In this document: positions 10,755-23,700 of the stretch, piece after piece
Layout: every line of letters starts with the position of its first letter
Numbering within the stretch: position 1 is the first letter of the stretch
Origin: Meandrina meandrites
Lineage: Eukaryota > Cnidaria > Anthozoa > Scleractinia > Meandrinidae
Direction of reading: 5' to 3'
NCBI GenBank assembly: GCA_963693305.1
Contig: OY855905.1
Location: 32,954,750-33,018,749, forward strand
Length of the DNA: 64,000 nucleotides
Notes under the pieces: model-generated
The model's input: the letters and a program-made list of their open reading frames with translations, nothing else
The model's database searches: none
What the model was told of the DNA's origin: nothing
Program-made: the position numbers and the translations under genes

Positions 10755-11216
10755 ATGGCGCCAAAGAGAGCGAGACAAACTGACACTTCTGTTGTTCGTT
10801 TCACATTGCATAACTTGATACATCAAGCAGGAGTTCTTCTTTTGCGACTTATATGCAATTTCTACCTACTCTTATTTCGGTACTCGGGAGAAGGAATATA
10901 CACAGTTCTTCACGTGCTGTTTGGAACGATTCGCGAGGTGCTAAGAATTCTGCTCGTGTTGGTAGCTCGCGTGTTATCGGAGATTTGCTTCGGAGTAGCT
11001 CTCATTATAGAAAAGATTGTTGCTGCAATTTTACATTTGCTTTTTCTACTAATTGTAAAAGGAGGAAGTTTCATTAACGATGCGACGCGAGGATTTGTTG
11101 ATCAGGCGGGATATGCTGTTTCGTCTGCTGTCTTCATTACCATAACTGTATTAATTCTATGGTTGATTGCTCCTGTGTTGGAGGAAATTGGTCACGCAAT
11201 CCTGTTCTTAATTTAG
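10755..11216 (+). CDS. Small hydrophobic protein B, intronless, function unknown
   Basis: The first ATG gives 153 aa (MAPKRARQTD...). The frame stays open upstream to 10725 but without an ATG. A short basic N-terminus is followed by almost continuous hydrophobic, helix-like sequence with Arg or Glu every 7-12 residues (for example REVLRILLVLVARVLSE). A polar stretch GGSFINDATRGFVDQ lies at about 101-115, and a hydrophobic C-terminal segment (ITITVLILWLIAPVL) follows. Size, lack of introns, strand and the pattern of charged residues in hydrophobic helices match gene A at 9547, so the two may be diverged tandem duplicates, although direct sequence identity looks low by eye. No known domain recognised. 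Confidence 0.5.
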   Translation: MAPKRARQTDTSVVRFTLHNLIHQAGVLLLRLICNFYLLLFRYSGEGIYTVLHVLFGTIREVLRILLVLVARVLSEICFGVALIIEKIVAAILHLLFLLIVKGGSFINDATRGFVDQAGYAVSSAVFITITVLILWLIAPVLEEIGHAILFLI

Positions 11217-13572
11217 CGTAAAAAAATGAATTTTCTTGGAGTATTAATGTATATAATTAACTGAAACGGGGTTTCTCTGTAGTCTTAAAAACAAATATAA
11301 TTCATTTTCAAGTTCAAGGTCTAGAATTTTTTTGTTTCTCTCTTTCCTTGGTGTTGGTGTTTAGCCCACATGTAACATGCCATAATGTTTCTGTTTTGTT
11401 TGTTGTTGTTGGTGTTGTTTTCTGCTTCTTTTCTTTAGTGGCCCACGTGTACATGCCATAGTGGTAAACACGAACCTTTCTCGCCATTACACTTTTTTAC
11501 AAAAGTTCACAAGACCTCAGTTTATTTCGCCTTTTCCTTTCCTGCTCCCAGTCTCTCCCTTCCCTTGCCGCCCCCTTTGAAGCCCTTGGTTTCCTCTTCG
11601 GAGTTTCAGAGTGGTGTAAGTCCCAGTAGTTGAAATCGTTTCAAACTGGCGGGTAAACAATAACAAAAATACCAAAGAAACAGCTCCAAGTCAATTTTAT
11701 TAACAAAGCATTCGAATTTTATACTATCTAAAACAAAACCTTTGCGTTCCGATCCCATACAAACTTTCATAAATATTAAAGCAAGAGTCACACTCGTGTT
11801 ATAGTCTGTAGCTACTGCAATGATTGTACATTTGATTATCCCAGGATGTTATTAATTATAAGCGAAGTTGTTCCGTCACTAAAAATTGATCCCGTGGTTG
11901 TCTGAAACAGATCTTCTTTCTATCCATCCTTTACGAAAATTCATTGTTTGTACGTAATACATATATAGCGAAAGATTTATTACATTTGTAACAAAAAATT
12001 AATTTCATATTTTCGGTATACACGAATATAAAGTGAAAGAGTTTGTTGCTTTGTGGACTGAAGGACAAATTCTTAGCTATCTTGATCTGTGTCGATCGAA
12101 TACTCTGCTTCAATTATTGTCTTTGAATGTGTAGTTTCTAAATTAGCGGGAAAAGCATGAGGTGACGTTACAGGATTAAAATGCACTTTACGAAGCATCC
12201 CGGGGGTCACTCCCATATATTATGGGCTATATAAGTATGTGCTGCGGGATAACGTATGGTTTTTGTTCTCCTTTTGCCATTGTGTTCCCGGGGTGATCCT
12301 TAGATAGGGTACATTAATTTTATCAGCCAAAATTACGTACGTAAAGGTCCAGCTAAACGAAATAAAAATGGTCCATTAGAACTGAGCAATGGCGATTTTT
12401 ATAAAGATTTGTGCGTGGTTATTTGGGTCATCACGGAACGATTCTCCTCCCCTTGAATAGGGTGCTATTTAAAAGGGTAGCAATTTTCGTTTTATTTATC
12501 CTTAGGTCAGGGTTTAGGAACCTTCGCGGCACACTCCTTTCCGAAATTCAAGGTGTTTGCAAATACAAAGAAGTACTGCCGATTCAATTTTATGTATCTT
12601 GTTGATCAAAACTAATACCAAGGAGTAAAATTCGGTGAATTATGGATTTGAGAAAGCCATTTGTACAAGGAGCGAGTTATTGAAAGATGTACCCTATACT
12701 CTGGCCAGTATGCATATGAGAAAAATGCAGATTTTCTTAACCCGGTCTCAACCAATAGAACTAAGCAAAATAACTCACTGAATTAAACAAGAATACAGAG
12801 TAAAAGTTTCAAAAATGTAAACTGTTCACTTATATCTTCCTACGCTATTTTTAGTTTATTTTAGAGTGATTTTACTAAACCTGTGAAATAGTTACTAATT
12901 CATCAACAAAATCACTCTAGTTTCCACCAGCAAACACTGTTCACGTCCATTTTTAATAGTGTCTCTAGTAGCTCTAAAATATCAAATATAAGTTTCTATT
13001 TGATAGCCAACACCAAAGCATATCAAGTTCATAATCGTGATACTATCAATGAAGATTAATTAAAATAATATTATTTTTAGCTCAACATTTTTTCTTCACT
13101 GAACTTTGCATGTTACATGTAACGTGATTTCACGATGACCAAACTTCAAAATTTGTAAATATAGACCAACACTTTTTTCTAGCTTTTTTTCTTGGCCATG
13201 TGATGGGCATGTTTATTTGATATTGAAAAGTTATCAAATAGAGATAAGACTGAGATATGTAGGTGCCCTGCCAATTAAAAAACATGAAAGTTAAATTTGA
13301 AGCAATATTTGAGATACACCGTTTAATTTTGTAAACAAGTTATCTGTTATAATAATAAGCAGCGTTTCCTTCACCATGTATGTCAACCAAATTCAACTGT
13401 GAAATAACCCTAAGTGTCTTTCTTGGTTGTCACTGATTATATCCTCCTCCCTCGTTTCACAGCAAACGACTTCACTGTGAAAAACGTTGCGGGTACGTTG
13501 GTTGACCTGTTAAACCCACGTTTTGGAGACGACACAGATTCTAACTTAATCCAAGGCTACATCAGCCAATTA
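11217..13572. other. Intergenic, no gene seen
   Basis: AT-rich. It contains an imperfect direct repeat (CCCACATGTAACATGCCATA near 11368 and CCCACGTGTACATGCCATA near 11442), a fragment with a CCCGGGGGTCACTCCC edge near 12200 that may be a transposon remnant, and a short hairpin (12862-12873 with 12908-12919). TTTATT near 13212 could serve as the minus-strand polyadenylation signal of the receptor gene. Confidence 0.4.
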
Positions 13573-16500
13573 TTATGACATTTGGTCGTTGTTTACGATG
13601 TTTTCCCAGCGTACAGTGTAGATGCCAAAGTATATCCCCAGGAAGATGGTGTAACAAAGAGGAAAGACGATCCTTGAGTACTTATCCAGGTAGCAGATCT
13701 CCTCTTCACCGTCTTCAATGGACTTTCTAATCATCTGAATCATAGAAGGTCGTCGTTGGAGCTTTTTCAGCTGCGCCCTGGATGGCGGCCGCTTTGTCTT
13801 AGCCACATTTGGCATGGGATCTACAATTCTCACTGTACGCCCGCCACCGTTGTGAGTGTTGCAGTTGATTTGCGGGTTATTTTCCATTCTTGGTCTACCG
13901 TTTTTAAAGTCGTATGTTTTGCTACCAATTGATACTGAAACAGACACCTGCGTAATGAAATAAACACTCAAATTAGTACAGTTCTCGGTGCCAGACACGC
14001 CATTTAACTCTACGGTTTGACAGCTTAGAATTCCTTTTGTCATTTTCTTTGTTTTTTTTTTTAATACACTTTCAGTTATTTTGCGAAATTTACACGTTTT
14101 ATTAAAACTCTGATTAATTATTGAATTGCTAACATTGCTCATTCATTTATTTCAGGACCTCCCTAAAAACAATGACCCAAGCTAAGAGCAGCTTCCTTTC
14201 TAACTTGTAGCCAATAATATTTCGACAACACGGTTTGACTAAGTAAGGTAAGCAAATAGGAAATTCTGAGGATATTACTTTTCACGCCCGTAAAACCTAG
14301 AGCTTATTTCTGGCTTTGTTCTAAGAGCAGGTGCAAAACTCCTATACAACCTTAACGATTGAGGAAGATTGCGCTGTTTCAGTGAAACGAACTTAAATGT
14401 ATTTTTTTTACCGAAAAGTGTTCTTTTACAGTATGACGGGTCATTCAAATGTATGTGGCTATTATTACGATAAACTGTGCCCAGAATTTTTTTTTAAAAT
14501 CGTGTTTGAGAAACGAGTCCTGCAGGAAAACGTCGGTTTTCGTATCCAGCATTCACCCCACACAACGAGGTCATGCTGCAGAAACAGATGCAAAACGAAA
14601 CTCGGCCATAAACACTGTACAGTCAAACCTCTCCTTATGGACTCCTCTATAATACGTACACCTCTCTATTACGATACGAACAGTTCACCTGGTCCGAAAG
14701 GGCCAACAATTCATATGTACTCTACCCCTGTAATACGGGCACCTGTCCTCTATAAAATGGACACGCTTCCCTGCCGCTTTGGTGTCTGTATTAAAGAGGT
14801 AGGGTTCAAAAAGATTGGCTTACAACCAGCTAAGGAACGAGCTTCATTCACACAATCGACGTACAAAAGAGACAGCGCTCTTTCTATGGCAAAAAGAAAA
14901 TCCCGCGAACTACCTTTTCGTCTTCTGAATCTGGGAACATTAACTCCTCCTCTCGCTTCCGGTCACGTGCCAACGTTTCTTTATTTTTCTCCTTCTTTCT
15001 TTTCTTTTCTTTTCTAGTTTGTTTCACGACCATCACGTACTCAATCAGGGTCATGAACACGAACACAAACGAACCCAATAAAAAGTAATCCACGGACTTG
15101 AGGTAAGACACGCGAGGTACGCTGTCATTCACTGAGCCTCGCATGAAACTAATGGTCAGCACCGTTGCTATCCCCAGCCCTACGCGATCACATCCGTCCG
15201 TCTCGTCAATCCAGAAACTCACCCATGACAAAATAACAACACAAATGCATGGAATGTACATCTGGAAGATGTAGTACATTGTTCGACGCCTGAAGCGTAT
15301 CGTCGCTGTAAGACCAGTAAATCCCTCTGACAAATAAGATGGGAAATAATGTCTTTGTTATACGCTAATAAATGAGTTTTCATATGCTTCTAACTCTATA
15401 GCTAACTTTGTGTTTTCCGATTGGGTTGGGCCATGTTTTGAACAAACAGTTTAAAACTCCCAACAAAAACTAATTGGCAAAATTAACCACTCCACGCAGA
15501 GAAACGAAGACAGATAGATTTAGCTTTTGATTGATTGGAAAAGGCTTCTTATTAACGAAAAGTTGGTGTTACAACAAGGAGCCAAAACGGTAGTTTTAGA
15601 CTTGATAAAACACGAACTGCGAATTTATTGAACGGCTTCAAAATCTTTTGATGTAGGGCAACTCATTCTTGCACTTATATTTAAATTTGGGGTTATTTTG
15701 GCCTAGAAAATTTTTCTTTTTTCTTTTCTTTATGAATCATTAATGAAGCCGATGACAACTTCCATTTGGTTTCTGATTGGATTTAATCTGCACAAAACAA
15801 TGTGAATAAATAAAAAGTAGTCATAATTTTGGGATCCTTGCTGTTAACAACAAATTAAACGCAATTACACTGTTTCATTGCTTTGTTATTATTTTGCTCT
15901 ATGTCAGGAGGCCCGAAACCTACTGACCCTGACAATAAAATTGGCTAGTGCATGGTTCCGTTTCCAGTAGGGGGGAAATGTCATTCTTGGTAAACCTTGA
16001 TTGAAACACTCGTCAAGTTTCCTATTATTACCGATTTATGCATTCGAGAGTACTCCAAAATAAAGTCGAAAGTTGTACTCCAGACACTGCATGCAGGCTC
16101 AGTCCGGCCTTGGGGATCGGAATTGGCCATCAAAGCTAATTCCTCTGACTGTTTCAATCACATACCCAATAGAACCCCTTATGTTACCCTTCCGATCTGA
16201 CTGCGTCGTTTGAGAGTAGCCATTTAATTTGATTATTTTTCAATAATTTTAACCTAAAATGGTTAGGGATGTGTTTTATTGAAAAAGCTGAAAGTTCGAG
16301 CAATAAGTGCAAAAAGTAATTAGCAAAATACGACTCAAAGCACTGCAACGTTTTGTGTACTATTTGAAACATCTCAATGTAATTCATTTCTATAAGTGAC
16401 CCCGTGGTCAATTTCTAAAACATTTTAGAGGAAGTTAATGCCAATCCTCGTAAAAGTGCTTAAAATGCGTGGTTATTTTGTTTTGAACTGACGTAAAACG

Positions 16501-19500
16501 TCCGTGAACTTCAAATTCATTTTTCTCTCGCGGGGTCAGCTCGAGAGCTAAAGTTTCGATAAGATCTTCTTAACCGAAAACTGTTACCATGTCTGGAATC
16601 TTTTTTTTGCCTTTATTGCTCGAATGTTCAGCGGAAACCATCTTAATCGTTTTAACTAAATTTGATATCGTTTTATCAACCGAAGAACCACCCAACCGAA
16701 ACATTCCAAAAAAAAGACACACGAATTTTTAACAATACTCACCAGAATGATAAACACCATGTGTTCCAGCTCTTCTGGCAGTTAAAATATCAAACTGAGC
16801 CATCTCGTTGTCATAAATGTAAATATCAGTTCCTAATGCTTGCTTCCAAGTCAGATTTAGATCCTTGCTTTCGAACGAAACTAAAAAGCAAACAAGAAAC
16901 AATCAGGAAATTAGTTATTTCTTATGGTAGATCAACGTTGACACAAGAGGGTGTAGATGGGCTCGAAAGGTATTTTAAAATCAGTTTAGTTGTTTGTAAA
17001 AGTTCAAATCATTTATCAGCCAGCAGTGGTCAGTTGTCAGGTACAGTTTTGACCGCTCAAGCAGTTATTATCAGTTAAGATGTTCAAGTTGAATATGATA
17101 AAATCAGCGAAAGAAACCGTTTGCACACATTTGTATGTTGTGTTTTGGGTCGTGTGTTCGTCATTGGTTCGCTTCCAGATTTCAGTGACTGCAGTGAGAA
17201 TCGCCCTGGGTTGAGTTTTAGACTCTCATTTCTGTGTCGGAGATGACTGACCACTAAATCTTTTCTGCCGATTACAGTTGGGCGAGAAATAGAATAAGGG
17301 CAGACGGCTTCCCTTAGAAAGTATATCATAAAGAAGAATAGGAACTCAGGGGACAGAAATAAAAAATAATGAAAACAGAAGGAGTTTTTAACTGAACTGT
17401 TTGCAAAATTGGCCTTTATGCCGAGTATAAACCACAGCTACTTACAACTCTCAAAAGCCAGGTGACAAATCTGATCATCTAAAGGGTAATCTCTCAGGTC
17501 CACTTTACAAGAACTTCGAGCGGTATATCTGTGACAGGCAAGAACAGATTGATATGGTGAAAAAAATAACCATTTTTTTATATCTAAAAGTAAAGTCAAA
17601 TTCTGTGCTATTCCCTTAACACGTACCTTAAAACTAACATGATCGTCCCATTGCCGAGATGCACCCAGGCCTTCTTGTTAATCGCTACCAACTGATGGAT
17701 TTTCGTGTCGATCGAGTTTACGATGAAGGTGTCAGGGACCCAGAGCTTGTCTGTTGCATCGCCGCTAAGTGTAATAGTTTTGTTAAGACCAAATCCTAGT
17801 CGGGGATCTCGCCAGAACTGCCCCATGTATAAGTCAACTGAAAATTCCTAATGAAAAATTAAAAGTAACTTCTAACCATGGATCAAGGAACACGTTAAGG
17901 GGTAGTAGCTTCAGTGCCCATGGAAACCACGCTTTGGCTGGCGTCTAAAATTTAAACTTGAACATTATTCCTTCATAATGATTAGCATTCTTGTCCGAAA
18001 TTTGTTGTTGTAGGTTTACAGTTTAAGTGCATTCCAAAATGTATAGGTGAAACAACCAGTCAGTAATTAAAATTGGTGTTTTGTATTTTTAATTTCCTAC
18101 TCAATAGATTGACATCGATGCATACTGAGGAATGCGCACGTGCGCCTGCTTTGTCCCCAGGCTGGAGAACGCGCTAATTTTTTGTGATGTACAGGCTTAT
18201 TCTCAAGTCGAAGGAACAAAGATAAATAATTATAATTAATTAAAGTAGAAAAACTCCAGAGAGGTAATGACTAAAGATGATATAGATTACGTGTAAAACT
18301 GGATAACATAAAACCTTTAGGTGAAGTTTATCAAGTTTATGTAGATTCTTACCATATTGGTTTCACTCAGCTCTCCAAATGACAGGATAAGTAAATCCAT
18401 TCCGACATCGAGTGTTTTAACTAGAACAAAGAGCAATAGTTTTGTAATTAGATCTTTGTCCTTTCAGATGTCATCGACTTGAATCGTGAGATTTTGTTGA
18501 AAATTGCGAACTTATATCCTGCTCCACTTCACTTTGCATTCCTTGTCTTTCTATCGGTTTCTTTCTTTTTGCTTTATAGGAATCTGGCCTAGAGGACACT
18601 GCCTTCTTTCCTTCCTTACCCTCATAGCTTAGGTGGATCGGGGCAACACTGTGTTAAAAAATTGCAAATTTTATAATAAATACGAAAATGTTATGATTAT
18701 TAAGACCTGCTCGACATAATTGAGCCCTGTACCTACCGTCGTAAAAGGGCCTAATTCGCTTGTCGTACGTTTTGAACACTGCATCTAGGAGGCGTGACAT
18801 GTCCTTCCCAGCCAAGGTGTCGTTCTTATAAATAGTTGAAAGTACTGGTGAATCTGATTCATTAGACGAGGTCTCCGCGTGCCTGGTAAACAACAAGAAA
18901 AATTAAAGTTTGATTAACTGCAACTAACGTGAACCATGACCTTGTCAGCGATGGAACGCGTTCTAACGCATTAGACTGCCATCTTTTGCGTGTGTTGGCT
19001 TTCGCCCACCCTGCTTGAATTGTGTTGCCGAAAATGCCGGGGAATGAAATTTTCTCGAATGTTTACTTACGTTAATGTTCTAGCTCTTCTTGCCCTGATT
19101 TCTAACAGTACCGCTGCACTGTCTCAAATAAACTAACTTGAGAGCTTGGTCGGGCGCTGAACTTGTAATTTTGATCTTAAATTTTAAAAACTGTACACAT
19201 ACGGGATTTCCACAGCATCTGCCACTGACACGTTGCCAAGAATCATACGAGTCAGGTTAGAATGTGGGTGGATACTTCGCACAGTCTTCCTAGAAGAAGG
19301 ATGGAATAAAATGTCACTTTTTAAAGGACTTATATGCCATGTGGTTAAGATTTTTTTTGTGTGTGTTTCCATGTAGTTGTTGACTGTTGCTGTTATTGTT
19401 GTTCATATTGTTGCTGTTGTTTTTTGATGATGATGATGGGGGGCTTGTCATGTTGCTGTTGTTATTGTTGCTGTTTGGGTTGTTGTGGTTGAAGGTGCTG

Positions 19501-20746
19501 GTGATGGTGTTCATGATATTTTTACATTGACATTTGAGAGAACAATCATCGCTATCATCTTGGTATCATATATTATACTTGTTAACATGACTTTTACATT
19601 AAAAGTATTGTTCTCGAACTGTAGTTATGAGCGCACGTTCGTAAACAATAGTTGCCCACAGCTACCAGATTTGATCGACCACTCTAAGCTCTTAGGTATT
19701 CTAGGTATAACTCATCACTGGGAAAATAAAATGTCAAATCTAAAAGCTTAGCTGAATGTAATTATAATTTTATATTGTAGGATTAGTCTTACTTATTCAA
19801 AAAATTGACATCAGGATTGCTTTCATTCATCTTCCTGTTATCTGCTAAGGACCTGAAGTCAATAAAATACTTGTTAATTACAACCGCAGCCAAAAAAATG
19901 AGAGATTTGATCCAGCGTTTTGTTGCTGACTAATTTTAGCGTAAACGACCAAAATAAAATTGGCAAACATTAGAAACTTACAGTATGAATCAGGAAACCG
20001 TGAACACTTTGATTTATCCACCGAATGACAGTTTGAACTGCAGGAAATATAAACAAATGCCAATAGGCTATTCATTTTAGGGGGAATGATTATTTTTTGG
20101 AAATAGGTATTTTCTCTACTTTCTCTTTAAAAGTATATTTAATAAAAGTGTTCACGATTTTCGTACTCTCACTGTAAACTTCAACGTGTTTTAGTGATAA
20201 TTAGTAATACTGATATTTTTTAGTCCGGTTGTTCCCTTGTTGTAGGAGGTAGTGCCCACAAAAGATGCATACCATAGATTAAGCGGTTGTTTCGCAAGTA
20301 CTGAATTTTTGAAAAAGGCTTATTTTTCGTTTCGTATTGTCGTTTCCGGCTGCTGCATCGGCTCAAGGCGTTACTGTGCTGTTAATTGTCAAAACAAAAA
20401 AGCAAAGGCTTTCAACAAATGCACTAGACGAAAGAGACACAATGCCAGTTTAACAAATCATTGTTCGAGTTAAAATTGTTTTACATTACACACAACAAAT
20501 ATTGAAATCAGTGGCATATTTCAACAATGCAGAGTATACATTACACATGTACGGAATGAAATGGGACTTTTCTTTTGAAAGATATTTGTGTTTTATCAAT
20601 ACCACTATACTTCTTTCCTAATCGAACACGACTCTGTACAATAGGTTTTTAAAATGACGGTGTGTTTACCTGCTTTCAGAAATAGAATTCCACAAGTGGA
20701 TCTGGCAAAGAACTAAGGCAATGATTTGCTGCAGACTGCACCACAT
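13573..20746 (-). CDS. Cys-loop ligand-gated ion channel subunit (glycine/GABA-A receptor-like)
   Basis: Pentameric neurotransmitter-gated channel subunit in the cell membrane. Exons on the complement: 20670-20746, 19982-20037, 19793-19844, 19203-19289, 18737-18882, 18353-18420, 17627-17847, 17446-17528, 16743-16880, 14914-15326, 13573-13947. They total 1716 nt, 571 aa plus stop, all in phase. Residues 1-25 are a signal peptide. The extracellular domain has WVPDTF and the Cys-loop C243-x13-C257 with DYPLDDQ. TM1 (about 327-349) contains FQMYIP and SWVSFW. TM2 is RVGLGIATVLT, TM3 about 388-410, then a very basic cytoplasmic loop and TM4 ending TVRWENIV. The pore entrance reads C355-D356-R357 where anion channels usually have Pro/Ala-Ala-Arg. 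Loop D reads Y169-M-G171 where glycine receptors have Phe-x-Arg. Loops B and C keep their aromatic residues. The ligand is unknown. A further 5' non-coding exon is possible. Confidence 0.9.
14619..14765. mobile_element. Degenerate pogo/Tigger-like repeat fragment
   Basis: Starts ACAGTCAAACCTCTCCTTATGG, the type of end seen in pogo/Tigger elements, and continues with repeated ACACCTCTCTATTACGA-like phrases. It lies in the intron between the TM1-3 and TM4 exons of the receptor gene. Old and diverged; assigned from memory only. Confidence 0.35.
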
Positions 20747-23700
20747 CTTGGAAGGTTGTAGCTTAATGATTTGCTTCTAATGTCACAACGGCGGCTATGT
20801 TAAAGATACAAAACAAATTAACACCGGTGAGGTTATAAATTGAAAAAAAAAAAACGGCAGTTGTTAGCACTTCATAACTGTATAACACTTCAAGATCCAC
20901 TCGTGATCAAAACTAGTTTCTCGTTACAATATCAAACCACAATCAAGCACACAAGTTAAGAGAATTGAGGAAATGGTCAACGAAGAGACGATGATCTGCT
21001 TAGAATAACACTGAATAACTATGGACCGGGAAGCAGCCCTCACAAGGGCTTAATACTTGAATGGCCCGCTTAGCTCAGAAACGATAGCAACCTCCGTGTA
21101 GCTTGCTACAATACGTGATACAATACGTGATAAATATAAAAGGACAATGTTGATAATGCATGCGGGTTAGATGGTCAGAATACCCAAATAACACTTGTAA
21201 GACTGGAAAACCTTCTTTTAAATTTGCCATTTCAAGTTGCAAAACCCAAGAACAGCCGGTAACGACAGCGTTCTGTCATCTTTTCGAAGCAACTATGTTG
21301 CATGAGTTGTTGCATGACATAGTTCAGTTTCAAAAGCAGCTGTTGTTTGACGTATCGTATCTTTCATTTGAGATAATTCTCGTGTAAGGTTGCAGAAATG
21401 AGCCGGCAATTAACTCAAAATAAACTTTTCCTCATTGAGCGTTAATTAGCAAAATTGATGATTTGTTAAAATTGTGCCAATGAGGCACACTGTGCAAGGA
21501 TCATAATACCCCCAGCCACAACATTGCATTTATTTTGGGCTCATTTATCGGGGTTTTATAAAACTGTTTTTACTGGCTCAGTCCTTGACTTTTATTACTT
21601 TCTATTTTTATCATTTTTTCAAGCAAGTATTTATACTGGAAGACGACAAAATGAGTAGTAAAAAAAGTCTGGAGAGGTAATACGAGAAATACTTGTCCGG
21701 CTTGAACCCATCTGGCTGAGAACGGCAAAAAGGAAAATGTTGTTTTAAGAAAAACTGGAGATCGAGCTACTTGTAGATATGCATTCAGTTAAAGAAATAT
21801 CATTGTCAATGTTGTCTACGGTAAAATGGTCTTTTGCACAAGCTTCAAATTTTGTTGTTGTTTTGTTAGAAAGCACGGTTTGTCATCGCCAATTCACACG
21901 TTAATACTTGCTAATACAAATATGCTATTTAGCGCCCTTAGTGTACTATAGTTTATTCTTCCCTTCTACCTAAAGACGAAGACTTCCCATCTGGGTAAGG
22001 GTCGTCCGCTTTTCAAGAGGATACACACGTCGCACATCGCACCCACCACGGCCCACCAAAACGATAAATATTTATATGAACAATTTTTAACCTACTTATG
22101 TAGCCCTGAAAAAACTAACTGTAAACCAAGAGTCACCTTCCATGCAGGAACGAATTCACGTACGTTTAATTACATTTGTTTATAATTACTGCCTTTTGTA
22201 TATATCAAAATTATCTCACGTCCCCCTGATTACGACTGAACGACGCTGCGGGGCAACAAAGTTCAATTCAAATTTTCGCCCTTCTGGCATCGCTCATCTT
22301 GCCCTTAAGGCCATGTTGTCGAATAACTGCTTAAACTTCAACAAATTTCAGTTATAAGTGATCCGTATTTCCAGTGTTAAATACTGTAAGAATTATATTT
22401 TGACGGTTTTTTCAGCGTCTTAATTGCTCAGGCGCCAGCATGAACAGTACAACAAGAAACAAAACGATTTAGCATGGTAAACGTTTGCGCACGCTAACAT
22501 GAACAACGTACTTACCAGCTTCTTGTAGGAAACTACAGACTGGAACAGGGTAATCAAGACGAAAAATTACTTTGAAATTATAGCCAAGCACAATGAGCGA
22601 GAGAATACGACTCGCATCGCACCACTATTGCACTTAGCATAACATGTCTTTCAAAATTCTCAGTCCCCCGCCCCAGTGCCAAGCACGCTTTTCGCTTTAT
22701 CATTGGTTTACAATGCGCCAAACATGGAGCCTACAGTCGCCGTATCGCGGAAACAATCGTTTTGAGAACGCCGATTTTCAAAATGATGACCTACCTTATC
22801 GCGAAGCCTATCACTCAAAAACGCACCGTTATCTTAGCTTTGACGATCTGTTTTTACATAGCCTTGAAGAACTGCAAATTTCTTCGAAAGAGTCGTACCA
22901 TGGAGCTCTTGAAGCTTCATACATATTACTAGTAGCTATTTACGTTAAATAAAAGCATGCTTTAGAACTAAAAGAAACATTTAATAATCTGCACTTAAGG
23001 GCAACCTCCTACAAGCGCAAACAACACATCCCTTCTAGATAAGAAGAACAATCGTACACTAATTGCTTTTATAAACGAATGTCTTTGGCTGATTGCTTCC
23101 CTTAAATCGGCCGCGGCAAAGACCGAAATCGAAACGACAGCCATACGGAACAATCCTGTGCCCTAAAACACTACCGCCATTTGGCACTACACGAACAATT
23201 TATGAAATTTCTGCCAGTGAGTATGTACTACAAAACAACAGCTGTTTTTCTAACTAAAATACAGTTTATATCGCCCTCGAAAAGCTGTCACAGTCAAAGT
23301 GTTTCAAGTAACATCCCTTTGTGTTCAGGCCGTATTTTGATTTTTTCCTTTTGACGTACAATGGACAATAGCCGAAAAATAACGGCGTCGGGAAAGGAAA
23401 GCGAATAAAAAATTTTATTTTGTCTTGTATGGTTTATAAATGATAAATGTAAATGTAAGCTCAAGTCATGTCAAGTGGTCTTCAAAAGAAGTGTTTATTT
23501 TTCACTATCGACTTTAGCAAGGCAGTCTAGCCAGATAAAGCCTGAAGTTAATTGTTTACACAAATGCTAAATCAGCCCACACACCAGTCGCGTCTCCAGT
23601 GTCTTTATTTGGCTCGGTCAGCGGGGCTCTTAAAAACGAGGGGCTCTTGGGACGAGACACCTCAAAATGCCATGTAACAAAAAGTAAACAAACAAAGCAA

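Noticed and set aside
12862..12919. Inverted repeat TAGAGTGATTTT
   Set aside because: Only 12-base arms with a 34-base loop in AT-rich DNA; no flanking duplication, so left as a minor hairpin.
14397..15017. 206-aa plus-strand open frame
   Set aside because: It spans a pogo-like repeat and the antisense of the receptor's TM1-3 exon.
22644..22952. 102-aa open frame near the receptor's 5' side
   Set aside because: No recognisable domain, no splice partners and no polyadenylation signal; could be chance.
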